Assembly: GCA_049670505.1 (NCBI GenBank)
Contig: JBATTK010000032.1
Coordinates: forward strand, 62,001-126,000
DNA: 64,000 nt
Source: JBATTK01 sp049670505
GTDB taxonomy: Bacteria > Bacteroidota > Bacteroidia > Flavobacteriales > Flavobacteriaceae
Direction of reading: 5' to 3'
In this document: positions 17,357 through 25,676 of the stretch, piece after piece
Layout: each line of letters starts with the position of its first letter
How positions within the stretch are numbered: the first letter of the stretch is position 1
Program-made: the position numbers and the translations under genes
The notes under the pieces: generated by a model
Database searches by the model: none
The model's input: only the letters and a program-made list of their open reading frames with translations
What the model was told of the DNA's origin: nothing

Positions 17357-18265
17357 TTAGTCAAGAGAGCTGCCTTTGAGTGCTTTATCAATTTCGTCTC
17401 TAAATTCTTGATAATATGACAAAACACCGTCTGGGTCTTCAATTTGTGGCCAATGTCCAATGTCTTGCCCCAGTAGCTTTACTTTCGGGTCGGGAATCAG
17501 TTCTTTATATCGATTAGCCATATGAATACCAGAATTGGGATCGAATGGCCCATTTATAAAACACATAGGAATCTTCGTATTTTGCATTGCACTAATCCAT
17601 TTTTCTTGATGGCTTACTTTGTCAAAAACCAACCTCCCTATTAAATACGCAATTGACTTGCCGTCGTTGTAATTTAAAATCTCCCAAAATTGATTTATGA
17701 GTTGGTTCGTGGGTTGGGTGTTAGGACCAAAAATTGGCTTGATGGATTTTTGCAATTTCTTTTTAGTGAGAAGCTTACTTAACAACTTTCCAATAGGCTT
17801 GGGAGATTGTGAAAGCAATCGTTGTATTATTCTAGGTTTGTAACTATCCATAAACAAACCACCGTTCATGAATACTACCGATTGTATTGTAAAGCGGTTC
17901 TGTGAAGCTAAGTCCCTGGCTAATAATTCTTGTACAATGCTGACTCCCAGGTCGTGTGATAGGATGTGGGTTTTTTCAATATCCCAAAGCTCTGTTAGAA
18001 TATTGACTGTTTCACAATGTTCTTGAAAGCTATAGTCATGATCTTTTGGTTTATCTGAAAACCCCATGCCCAAATAATCGAATGTAAAAACGGTGTACTC
18101 TTTTACCAGACTTTTCCAAACCGGTTTCCACTCGAAGGTATTGAAAGGATATCCGTGAAGTATTAAAAGGTTGGGTCCGCTACCTTCTTTAATGTAAAAT
18201 ATTTGATGACCGTTTACATCTGTTGTTTGACCCTTGTTTTTCCAAGCAACTAATTCTTCGTCCAT
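17357..18265 (-). CDS. Alpha/beta hydrolase, haloalkane-dehalogenase/epoxide-hydrolase-like
   Basis: The 302-residue protein has the HGYP oxyanion motif (37-40), FDYLGMGFSDKP, and the elbow SHDLGVS with Asp105 in the nucleophile position. A late GHWPQIEDPDGV block carries the catalytic histidine. An Asp nucleophile indicates ester-intermediate chemistry (dehalogenase or epoxide hydrolase type) rather than a serine esterase. The substrate is unknown. It is followed on the minus strand by the DUF6640-like membrane protein. Confidence 0.8.
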   Translation of the reverse strand: MDEELVAWKNKGQTTDVNGHQIFYIKEGSGPNLLILHGYPFNTFEWKPVWKSLVKEYTVFTFDYLGMGFSDKPKDHDYSFQEHCETVNILTELWDIEKTHILSHDLGVSIVQELLARDLASQNRFTIQSVVFMNGGLFMDSYKPRIIQRLLSQSPKPIGKLLSKLLTKKKLQKSIKPIFGPNTQPTNQLINQFWEILNYNDGKSIAYLIGRLVFDKVSHQEKWISAMQNTKIPMCFINGPFDPNSGIHMANRYKELIPDPKVKLLGQDIGHWPQIEDPDGVLSYYQEFRDEIDKALKGSSLD

Positions 18266-18300
18266 TACTATTGTTTATTATAGCTAGTACTATCACAAAG

Positions 18301-19050
18301 CTACTCACTGGGGATGATCGAAATTTGTAAGAATCGGTCGTTTTCGTTATTCGAAAGCTTTTTTGGAGTGTGGTTGGTATACTTTTTTATTTCTTTATTA
18401 AAATGGGATCGGTCATAATAGTTTTGGTTTGTCAATAAATCTCCTTTTTTGATGTCTTTGAATGATGCCGAACATCGTAATATATTACAATAGCTTTTTA
18501 GGGAAAGCCCAAACGTTTTATTAAAATATCTGTTGATCTGTCTACTGGACCAAAATAGTTTATCGGTAAAATAACTTACGCTTTGATTGCCTTTAGTTTG
18601 GCTCAATAATCTGAATAGATAAAGTTTTCGGTCGTCTAGCTTATTTTCTCTATTGATTTCTTGACTAATTATGGAACTTAACCCATCAATCGTACCTTCG
18701 TTTTCGGAAAAGTCGACTGAATTTAGATTCCAAAAAGTATCGGTCAACTTTTTTTCGGAGTTTATGAATGGAGCAATACTTTCGCGGAATACATATTCCA
18801 CAGCCGGTAATTTGAATTGTATTCCGAAAAGTTGATGATTTGGTGGTATTACCACTTCAACCTCTTTTGTATATAGTCCTGTTAGTTTGGTACTTTGGTA
18901 TTTGTAATTTTCAAAGCGAACGATAACATCAAAAAAACCATCAGGTAAAATCGTGTAATCAAGATTTTTTGATGAATCATTGTCTAACCACCAAAAGCAT
19001 CTGATGTACTGTTTCAGGAATTCATTAGATGCTTGTTGGTAATAGTTCAT
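18301..19050 (-). CDS. AraC-family transcriptional regulator
   Basis: The 249-residue protein has an N-terminal sensor region (LKQYIRCFWWLDN, LPDGFFDVIVRF, FGIQFKLPAVEYVF; the DUF6597-like module). The C-terminal DNA-binding domain contains FWSSRQINRYFNKTFGLSLKSYCNILR and a second, degenerate helix-turn-helix ending NYYDRSHFNKEIKKYTNHTPKKL. It lies 10 bp downstream of a small SnoaL-like gene. It is likely a local regulator of the adjacent enzyme genes; the effector is unknown. Confidence 0.82.
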   Translation of the reverse strand: MNYYQQASNEFLKQYIRCFWWLDNDSSKNLDYTILPDGFFDVIVRFENYKYQSTKLTGLYTKEVEVVIPPNHQLFGIQFKLPAVEYVFRESIAPFINSEKKLTDTFWNLNSVDFSENEGTIDGLSSIISQEINRENKLDDRKLYLFRLLSQTKGNQSVSYFTDKLFWSSRQINRYFNKTFGLSLKSYCNILRCSASFKDIKKGDLLTNQNYYDRSHFNKEIKKYTNHTPKKLSNNENDRFLQISIIPSE

Positions 19051-19060
19051 GTTCTATACT

Positions 19061-19399
19061 TCAAGTTTGTGTCAAGATTATATAAGCTAGTGATAAATAG
19101 TCATAATAATTATACCCTAGCATTGGAACATGTACTTTAACCATTGCAATTTTACCCATGATGTCTATTCCAATTATTTTCATTTGGAAAGATTCGTCCA
19201 AATCTTTCGGACTTTGTCCATTCTCGACTCCATCTAGATATTCTTTTATGCTTTTCGAATATTCAATCTCTTTTATATCTCCATAAATATTTACTCCCTC
19301 GTTAAAACAGGCTTCAAGTTTTGCCCTATCTCCATTGAAAATTCCCATGAAGTAATTGGTAATCAAATTTTCAATTTCTTTTATATTCTCTTTATACAT
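19061..19399 (-). CDS. SnoaL/NTF2-like (lumazine-binding-like) protein, C-terminally short
   Basis: The 112-residue product reads IENLITNYFMGIFNGDRAKLEACF, GIDIMGKIAMVKVHVP and YYDYLSL, typical of the putative lumazine-binding branch of NTF2-like proteins. Family members normally continue after YLSL with a final strand containing a WKI-type motif. Here the frame instead ends AYIILTQT, so about 15-20 residues are missing. It may still fold or may be decaying. The gene lies between an SDR and an AraC regulator on one strand. Confidence 0.62.
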   Translation of the reverse strand: MYKENIKEIENLITNYFMGIFNGDRAKLEACFNEGVNIYGDIKEIEYSKSIKEYLDGVENGQSPKDLDESFQMKIIGIDIMGKIAMVKVHVPMLGYNYYDYLSLAYIILTQT

Positions 19400-19410
19400 G
19401 ATTATTGATT

Positions 19411-20154
19411 TTAGATAGCGTGTCCGACAGTATGACCGCCAGCAATATTAATTGTTTCACCTGTTACAAAATTTGATGTAGCTAAATAATAAGCCGCTTC
19501 TGCAATTTCATTTGCTTCTCCAATTCTGTTTAATAAGTGTAATCCAGCTAAGCTGTCGGCATCTTCAATTCCAATTTTTCCTTGTAGTGGACTTCTAATA
19601 ATTCCTGGAGCGATTGTATTGACCTTGATATTGTTTTTACCAAATTCAGCCGCTAACTGTCTAGTTAATGCATGTATAGCGCCTTTGCTTGTTAATGGCG
19701 CTGTTGCAGGAAATCCATCTATAGCATGTTCTACTAAAACAGTTCCTATGTTTATTATAGCACCATCTTGTTGTTTTATCATTTGAGGAATAGCTGCTTG
19801 AGAGGTGAAATAGGTTCCTTTTAGGTTTACGTTCCAATAAAGGTCTAAATCTTTTTCTTCAACATCTAAAAAGGGTTTTGGTGCAAATACTCCAGCATTA
19901 TTAATTAAAACATCTACGGAGTTAAATGTTTTTAGCGCCAAGGCAATAAGGCGTTGACCTGTTTCTTTTTTGCTAATGTCTCCGGCTAAGTAAATGGCAT
20001 TTGAAGGAGAACCAAATTCATTGTGAGCCTTTCTTAAATTTTCTTCATTTGAAGAGTTCATTACAACATTACTTCCTCGTGTTATAAAATATTTTGCAAT
20101 TTCTTTACCAATTCCTGTAGATGCTCCTGTAATGATTACGGTTTTGTTTTTCAT
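19411..20154 (-). CDS. SDR-family protein with an atypical active site
   Basis: The 247-residue Rossmann protein has the cofactor motif GASTGIG (10-16), NNAG (85-88) and an intact catalytic Lys157. The tyrosine normally four residues before it is Pro153 (APLTSK), and the usual Ser in the NISS motif is Thr138 (NIGT). Reductase activity by the standard Ser-Tyr-Lys mechanism is therefore doubtful. The protein may use another base or bind cofactor without that chemistry. It lies 5 bp downstream of a 4-OT-like tautomerase gene, so the two should be translated from one mRNA. Confidence 0.8.
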   Translation of the reverse strand: MKNKTVIITGASTGIGKEIAKYFITRGSNVVMNSSNEENLRKAHNEFGSPSNAIYLAGDISKKETGQRLIALALKTFNSVDVLINNAGVFAPKPFLDVEEKDLDLYWNVNLKGTYFTSQAAIPQMIKQQDGAIINIGTVLVEHAIDGFPATAPLTSKGAIHALTRQLAAEFGKNNIKVNTIAPGIIRSPLQGKIGIEDADSLAGLHLLNRIGEANEIAEAAYYLATSNFVTGETINIAGGHTVGHAI

Positions 20155-20159
20155 TTTCT

Positions 20160-20354
20160 TTATTTTTTAGTTCCTAAATATTGTTTCCCATTTACTCCCC
20201 AATTTGCAATAGGTATTTCATCAATAACGACATGCGTTGTTTGAGGATTTTTGTTAAGTATGTCAACTACTAGTTGTGTAGCACCTTCTATTAATTGACG
20301 TTTTTGTTCTTGTGTTACTTGTTCGTCAGTAACTCTAATATTAATGTATGGCAT
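20160..20354 (-). CDS. 4-oxalocrotonate-tautomerase-like protein
   Basis: The 64-residue protein begins MPYINIRVTDEQ, exposing Pro1, the catalytic base of 4-OT enzymes. It is the normal length of a single 4-OT subunit, which assembles as a hexamer. GVNGKQY matches the usual C-terminal hairpin, but the usual RTGK-type arginine motif is not obvious, so the substrate may differ. It heads an operon with the atypical SDR gene. Confidence 0.82.
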   Translation of the reverse strand: MPYINIRVTDEQVTQEQKRQLIEGATQLVVDILNKNPQTTHVVIDEIPIANWGVNGKQYLGTKK

Positions 20355-20421
20355 AACTTTTTTATTAAATTATTTGTCATACAAAGTTGATGAGAACCCA
20401 ATTTTTCTGAAAGGAGATTTG

Positions 20422-20438
20422 TCACTTCTTTGAAGTGA
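20422..20438. promoter_or_regulatory. Palindrome upstream of the 4-OT/SDR operon
   Basis: TCACTTC-TTT-GAAGTGA has perfect 7-bp arms. It lies about 68 bp upstream of the 4-OT start and 37 bp after the stop of the second crp-like gene, a position like that of the palindromes at 8844 and 10379. It may bind the second Crp/Fnr protein. Confidence 0.4.
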
Positions 20439-20474
20439 TGTAAGTCACAATAAGTGATAAAAAGACGAAAATAT

Positions 20475-21038
20475 TTATGAATTTAATCTACTAAGTGTTT
20501 CTCTAGAAACACCCAAATAAGCAGCAATCATTTTTTTTGGAACACGTTGAAAAAGTTTTGGATATTGCTCTAGAAGTAAGTCGTAACTTTCTTTAGTTGA
20601 GTTTTTTAACAATGATAAAATTCTGTTTTGAAGTGCAATTCGACCAATTTTACTTTTTTTAGCCCAAAAACGTTCCATTTTGTGCATTTGAGCAGTTAAC
20701 TTATCCCTGTTTTCGAAAGATATATATAGTAATTCACTATCCTCTACACAGTCGATAGAAGTTTTAGATTTGGTTTGTTTTACAAAAGATTCATAATCGG
20801 TAATCCACCAATTTTCCATTCCAAATTGGAGTATATGTTCTTTTCCTTTTTTGTCAACAAAGTAGCTTTTTAAACAACCTCTTATTATCCAGTATTCTTT
20901 ATTGACAATTTCCCCTTCTTGAACAATATATTGATGTTTACGCTTATGGATTTGTTCAAAATGGCTCAACACAAAATCAAATTCCTCATCCGTAAGGCTA
21001 ATTATTTCTTCAATATGTTGTCTTAGAGGATGTGTCAT
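20475..21038 (-). CDS. Crp/Fnr-family transcriptional regulator (second copy)
   Basis: The 187-residue protein has a cNMP-binding-like domain (YIVQEGEIVNKEYWIIRGCLKSYF, about 38-61) and a C-terminal helix-turn-helix (KKMIAAYLGVSRETLSRL, about 168-185). It lacks an FNR cysteine cluster. Layout and size match the copy at 9747-10316, and both neighbour a Pro1 tautomerase and an SDR, so this looks like a repeated regulatory module. It probably controls the 4-OT/SDR operon that follows on the same strand. Confidence 0.82.
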   Translation of the reverse strand: MTHPLRQHIEEIISLTDEEFDFVLSHFEQIHKRKHQYIVQEGEIVNKEYWIIRGCLKSYFVDKKGKEHILQFGMENWWITDYESFVKQTKSKTSIDCVEDSELLYISFENRDKLTAQMHKMERFWAKKSKIGRIALQNRILSLLKNSTKESYDLLLEQYPKLFQRVPKKMIAAYLGVSRETLSRLNS

Positions 21039-21313
21039 TTTAATTGTTGCTAACTACTGAATAAACTTACTAGTGGTTTATTTCTTTTTCTAGACAATAT
21101 ATAAATAATCTAACTTTCATTGGTTATTTAATCTTATTAACGGCATACTATCGTACAAGATATGTTAACAAACAATTAATTAAACGCGGCCTAAGTTGCG
21201 AATGTTACTATTAAGTGTCATAAAGGTTGGTTTTAAAAAACTAATTCATTTTACTAGAATGCTCTCGAAAGTTGGAAATTAACAAATAATACCAATTCAA
21301 TCTCGAATTGAAT

Positions 21314-22471
21314 TTACTTTTTTGCAGTCAAAAGTTCTTGTGCTGTTTCACATCTCGATTTGTTTCTCCTGCCCCACCAAATTTTAAAACCGGTGTAGGT
21401 CAAAAACGCTGGTATCAAGCCTACCATGAACCACAGAATACGCGTAAAAAGTCCACCGAATTCCCCGAAATGAACAGGCAATTGCCAATTGGACATCAAC
21501 GAGGCCCCTCTGGGCATCTTGTCGGGATTCTCTTCGGCAATCACTTTCGCGGTCACCGGATCAACCCGAAGGGTTATCCGCTTTTGTGGCCCTGAATGTA
21601 TATCGATGCGGGGTTGATAGGCAAAGGAAAGGGCACCATCAAAGTCTTGGGTCAACCACAAATTCCGTTTGTAAAGTCCGGGGTAATATCCGTTCATCTC
21701 CAAGAGGACCTCTTCAACATCCATAAAGTCTTTCGTGGTGGGATGCGCTGTCGTTCTTACCTCGTAAATGGGCGTTGGTGCAGGTTCGGAAAAGGTAACC
21801 TTGTCGACCAGCAATTGCATCTCATCTTTAAAGTAGAAGGCAGCACCTGTAAAGCCCAGTAAGAACAAGGGTATAAAAAAATAAAAGCCGATAACGTTGT
21901 GGAGATCGTAATTCAGCCGTTTGGGCCTGGCATTCCATTTAACCCTAAAACTGGTCTTTCTTCTTCCTTTATTGGTCGGCCACCAAAGGTACATTCCGGT
22001 AGAGAGCATCACAAAGGTGAACAACAGTGAGGCCACTCCTGTAATAATCCTTCCTGTTTCGCCCAAGGTCAAGGTCATGTGCAGGTCCAGGATAAAGGTA
22101 AATATATCGTTGCCCAAACCTTTGCGACCGGACAGGAACTTCCCAGTGGACTGGTCGAAGAAGTACCATTTTTCATCGCCAAAGAACTTGAATACATAGG
22201 TTTCCCTTCCCCGTTTGGGCCATTGGATGCTTTCAATTTTGCGGTCGGAAATCTTTTCAACATGCTTGGCCATCGAAATATCATCGGTAAAGAGGGATTC
22301 CTTCTTTTCCGTGAGGTAAATGTCCTTTTCTAAGATTGCCGTAAGCTCCGGTTCGAATACATATAGGGAGCCCGTGATTCCCATGACCGAAAGAACGAGT
22401 CCGGATAGCAGGGCCGTATATAAATGTACATACCTTAATATCTTCTTGATATGGTTCTTTTTGTTGGGCAA
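21314..22471 (-). CDS. PepSY-associated membrane protein (iron-uptake reductase-like)
   Basis: The 385-residue protein has a first helix block (HLYTALLSGLVLSVMGITGSLYVF), two PepSY-like periplasmic regions and later helices (LHNVIGFYFFIPLFLLGFTGAAF; ILWFMVGLIPAFLTYTGF), about four membrane passes. PepSY_TM proteins beside siderophore receptors are thought to act in iron reduction or release. It lies 12 bp after the TonB-receptor gene in one operon, with a Fur-like site ahead of both. A role in siderophore iron handling is inferred from context. Confidence 0.82.
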   Translation of the reverse strand: MPNKKNHIKKILRYVHLYTALLSGLVLSVMGITGSLYVFEPELTAILEKDIYLTEKKESLFTDDISMAKHVEKISDRKIESIQWPKRGRETYVFKFFGDEKWYFFDQSTGKFLSGRKGLGNDIFTFILDLHMTLTLGETGRIITGVASLLFTFVMLSTGMYLWWPTNKGRRKTSFRVKWNARPKRLNYDLHNVIGFYFFIPLFLLGFTGAAFYFKDEMQLLVDKVTFSEPAPTPIYEVRTTAHPTTKDFMDVEEVLLEMNGYYPGLYKRNLWLTQDFDGALSFAYQPRIDIHSGPQKRITLRVDPVTAKVIAEENPDKMPRGASLMSNWQLPVHFGEFGGLFTRILWFMVGLIPAFLTYTGFKIWWGRRNKSRCETAQELLTAKK

Positions 22472-22483
22472 AATCGATACGCT

Positions 22484-24838
22484 TTAAAATTCAGCGGCCA
22501 ATGAAAATATGGCCGTGGTCGGTGCTCCAAAGGCGAGGGACCCAAAGGCGGTGCCTTCGACGAACTGGGTATTGGTAACGTTCCTTACATTAAGCCTAGC
22601 GGTCATTTTCGCCTTGTTCCATCTAAAACCGTAGCGTGCTCCCAGATCTAATCGTGCATAACCATCCACGGAGAAGGTGTTCAAATTATCGGCGAAACGG
22701 TCACCCGTGAAAAAGAGCCCTCCGTTCACGTCCAGTCCTTTGGCAAAGGGTAGTTGATAATCGGCGAAAATATTGGCCTGAAACTCGGGAACTCCCGCCG
22801 GTACATTGCCGTCTAGCTCGTCATCCTCAAGATTGTCGATGCTCGGGTCTAGGAACAATCCACCAACGATGACACGGGCATTGTCCGATACCCGTCCGGA
22901 AAGCGTCAGCTCCGCCCCCCTGTGTCTTTGGCTACCCGCATAGCGGTACAGGTTGTTGTTGTCAAGAAATGCCAACGGTTGGTCAATATCGAAATAGGCG
23001 GCGGTCAAGAGGGCCTTTTGAAAGACCTCTGCCTTTAGGCCAATTTCAAACTGTTCGGTCTCCACGGGATCCAAAAACACATCTTCCCCAAAGTTCGCCG
23101 CCTCGTTTGGAATTTGTTCCCCATTAGTAACGCCAGTTGAATAGCTGGCATATAGGTTGATTTTTTCCGTGGGGCTATAGATCAAACCCAAATTTGGAAC
23201 GATGATGTCGTCTTGATAGGAGGTCTGCAAGGTACCTTCGTCATTGAATACATCCTCGTTGCGCTGCTCGGTGTACCGCAAGGCCGCCAAGAGCTCGAAT
23301 TTTTCGGACAACTTGATGAAATCGGTGACATAAACAGCCTTTTGGGTGAACACCAAGGCATCATCCACAGCAATATCGTCAAAGACCACGGGTTGTTCAA
23401 TGGTCACGGGATTAAAGAGGTTGGATGGGCCGATATCGAAAACAAAGTCCCCGTTCAGGGCAAATCCCAAGGGGTTTCGACTATAGGCACCTCCAACGGC
23501 GATCTCATGTTCAATTCCGAAAGTGGTAAAGGAGCCATCGATAAACAATTCCGCGGACAAGGGTTTGCGAACCTGTGAAGCGCTAAAAATGGCAGTCTGT
23601 TCAAAATCCCCGTTGGCCTGGATGCTTCCCGGTTGTATGGCCGCATTGCGCTGGTCGCGTATCAAGTTCATTTCCTGTATCCTCCCTTGCACGTTCCAAT
23701 CTTTATCAAAGTCGTATTGAAAGCCCAAAGAACCTACAAAATTACGGGTGGGGTAATAGCCCCATTCCTGTCCCAAAAAGGTCTTGGGATCGACATTTTC
23801 TATTATCGATTGAATCTGTTCTGTTGACAACGATTCATCGAACGAATTGATGTTGATGACCGCCTGTTGCTCAAGTTCCCGATATTGGTATTCGCCCTCG
23901 ATATCGATACGCAGATTTTCAATAGGGCGCCATTCGAAGAGGGCGCTGAACAATTGTCTCGGTCCGGCCACGTTGTTCACGAAGGAAGCCTCATTGGCCA
24001 CAAGCGCATTGATTCTATAACCGAACTTTTCATTGAGCTTACCCCCAAAATCGCCATGGACACCATAGGAACCGTTACTGTCACCAAAGGTCTGGACGAA
24101 CGCGTAGGGATTCTCGGTGGGTCGCTTTAGCACGTAGTTGACCACACCGCCGGGAGGTGTAAAGCCATAACGTATCGCTGCCGGGCCTTTGATAATCTCG
24201 ACCGCGGCCTTATTCTCAAAAGGACTCTGTACCTGATTCTGAAAAATCAGGTTTTCACGACGGTAGCTCGTTGAATTGTCCAGTACGAACCCCCGCACGT
24301 TTACGGTCTCGTTAAACCCGGGTGGATTGGTCACGATGACCGATGGGTCGTTGCGGACCAGGTCTCCGAGTGAACGCACCTGTTGGTCGATAAGCACTTC
24401 TTGTGTAATTACGGAAACGGACAAGGGAATATCAACCAAGTCCCGAGAACCGAACGTTGCCCCCGATTGCTCTGTGGCCACGTAACCCGTCTCACGTTTC
24501 CCGGTGACGACGACTTCCGAAAGACTCTCCGAGGTTTGGAGCAATTCAAAATTTATTTCAATATCGATGCCTTCCGAAACGGTCACAGTGCTTTTCATTG
24601 GCTCATAGCCTACATAGGAGACTGACACTGTTTGTTGGCCGATGGGAACGTTAGCTATCGCATAAGCGCCGGTCGCATCCGTGGAACTTCCCAATGTGGT
24701 TCCCTGTACGGAGACGTTTACCGATGGTAGGGCATTGCCGGAAATATCGGTGATTTTACCGCTGATGCTACCAGTCTGAGCGAAAGTAGAGAGAATAGTT
24801 ATGAGGAAGATGGTCGTGAACAGCAATGGGCTTTTCAT
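22484..24838 (-). CDS. TonB-dependent siderophore receptor
   Basis: The 784-residue outer-membrane protein has a signal peptide ending near TFAQ, a CarboxypepD-like domain (about 22-105; GSISGKITDISGNALPSVNV), a plug (about 125-235; IPLSVSVITQEVL, NVRGFVLDN, IKGPAAIRYGFTPPGGVVNY) and a 22-strand-type barrel ending in SLAAEF. The plug motifs and barrel phrases such as GLKAEVF and RYTEQRNEDVF fit the FhuA/FpvA siderophore branch. A Fur-box-like palindrome lies 42 bp upstream, implying iron repression. The DNA appears more GC-rich than its neighbours. Confidence 0.88.
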   Translation of the reverse strand: MKSPLLFTTIFLITILSTFAQTGSISGKITDISGNALPSVNVSVQGTTLGSSTDATGAYAIANVPIGQQTVSVSYVGYEPMKSTVTVSEGIDIEINFELLQTSESLSEVVVTGKRETGYVATEQSGATFGSRDLVDIPLSVSVITQEVLIDQQVRSLGDLVRNDPSVIVTNPPGFNETVNVRGFVLDNSTSYRRENLIFQNQVQSPFENKAAVEIIKGPAAIRYGFTPPGGVVNYVLKRPTENPYAFVQTFGDSNGSYGVHGDFGGKLNEKFGYRINALVANEASFVNNVAGPRQLFSALFEWRPIENLRIDIEGEYQYRELEQQAVININSFDESLSTEQIQSIIENVDPKTFLGQEWGYYPTRNFVGSLGFQYDFDKDWNVQGRIQEMNLIRDQRNAAIQPGSIQANGDFEQTAIFSASQVRKPLSAELFIDGSFTTFGIEHEIAVGGAYSRNPLGFALNGDFVFDIGPSNLFNPVTIEQPVVFDDIAVDDALVFTQKAVYVTDFIKLSEKFELLAALRYTEQRNEDVFNDEGTLQTSYQDDIIVPNLGLIYSPTEKINLYASYSTGVTNGEQIPNEAANFGEDVFLDPVETEQFEIGLKAEVFQKALLTAAYFDIDQPLAFLDNNNLYRYAGSQRHRGAELTLSGRVSDNARVIVGGLFLDPSIDNLEDDELDGNVPAGVPEFQANIFADYQLPFAKGLDVNGGLFFTGDRFADNLNTFSVDGYARLDLGARYGFRWNKAKMTARLNVRNVTNTQFVEGTAFGSLAFGAPTTAIFSLAAEF

Positions 24839-24879
24839 AGTAGATATCTTTGTAATGAGGCGTAAAAATAATTACTATT

Positions 24880-24904
24880 TTTATTTAGACCTAATATAAA
24901 TAAA
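24880..24904. promoter_or_regulatory. Fur-box-like palindrome
   Basis: Arms TTTATTTA (24880-24887) and TAAATAAA (24897-24904) are perfect complements around 9 bp. This length and AT-rich arm pattern resemble the flavobacterial Fur boxes I remember. It lies 42 bp upstream of the siderophore-receptor ATG. Confidence 0.55.
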
Positions 24905-25414
24905 ATAATTAACGAAAAGTTTATGCAAAAACCAAGTCACTAAAAGCGACTAGCTTTTAAGACGGATAGAGAAAAACTGGGGAGTCTTAAAAATTGTTCG
25001 TTTTATGAAACAGCGAAAATTGCTTCCAGCGTTTCGTTAGCGGGGCGTTACTATCCTGAGGGGTAGCAATGCACTTAATACCTTGATACGAGCTGGTTTT
25101 ATTTTTCTTTTAGCGAAATTAATAGTCTTTCATAAATTTTTTCTACTAGTTGAAGGCTCCAAAAATTGATATAAATCCCTTTATATTTTTTCTATAGTTA
25201 CAATTGTGGATTTGCCTTCCTGCTTCAACCCAGCTAGAAACTTATCCTTTTGTTTAACCTAATGGGTTTTGGGCACAAATCAATTCCAGCAAGATTACCA
25301 TTTAGGATATGGAAATATTAAAATATCATTGATATTTCATTTTTCCTTGGCTATGAATTGGAAATAGTCATTTTTTTGGTTGTGTTTCTATCAATTAGAC
25401 AAATTCTACGAGAA

Positions 25415-25454
25415 TTTTCGAAAAATCTACGTAAACGGTTAAGTTAAATTTTCG
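25415..25454. promoter_or_regulatory. Cluster of CG-centred LacI-type operator candidates
   Basis: Three boxes with a central CG step, TTTTCGAAAA (25415-25424, a perfect palindrome), TAAACGGTTAA (25432-25442) and TTTTCGTAAA around 25453-25454, have centres exactly 17 bp apart. LacI-family operators are palindromes with a central CG. The PUL ends with a LacI gene, so this may be its binding region, some 220 bp before susC. Confidence 0.35.
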
Positions 25455-25676
25455 TAAATATAATATTAAAGCTATAAAAGACTGATAATCAATTGAATAA
25501 ATTGCTTGAGATTCTTACTCTTTAGCTTCGCAAAATTGTCCATTGCAAACCTTCCTCTGTTAAAAAAGCAAACATTCAGAGCCCCTTCAAATAGTTTTGA
25601 CTTGAAGATTAAGCAGTATTTGAACACGCAAAATACTCCTAAAACAACTTAATTACTAACTAAACACTCGAAGCTC

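Larger units (their letters stand above)
24839..25676. other. Divergent regulatory region between the iron operon and the PUL
   Basis: No gene is evident in these 838 bp. The left end holds a Fur-box-like palindrome (24880-24904). The middle holds an inverted repeat AAATATC/GATATTT (25321-25337). Three CG-centred, AT-flanked boxes at 25415-25454 look like LacI-family half-operators. TAGTTTTG at 25592-25599 fits the Bacteroidota -7 consensus TAnnTTTG and would start a transcript about 70 nt before susC. No matching -33 TTTG was found, so that promoter is tentative. Confidence 0.5.
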
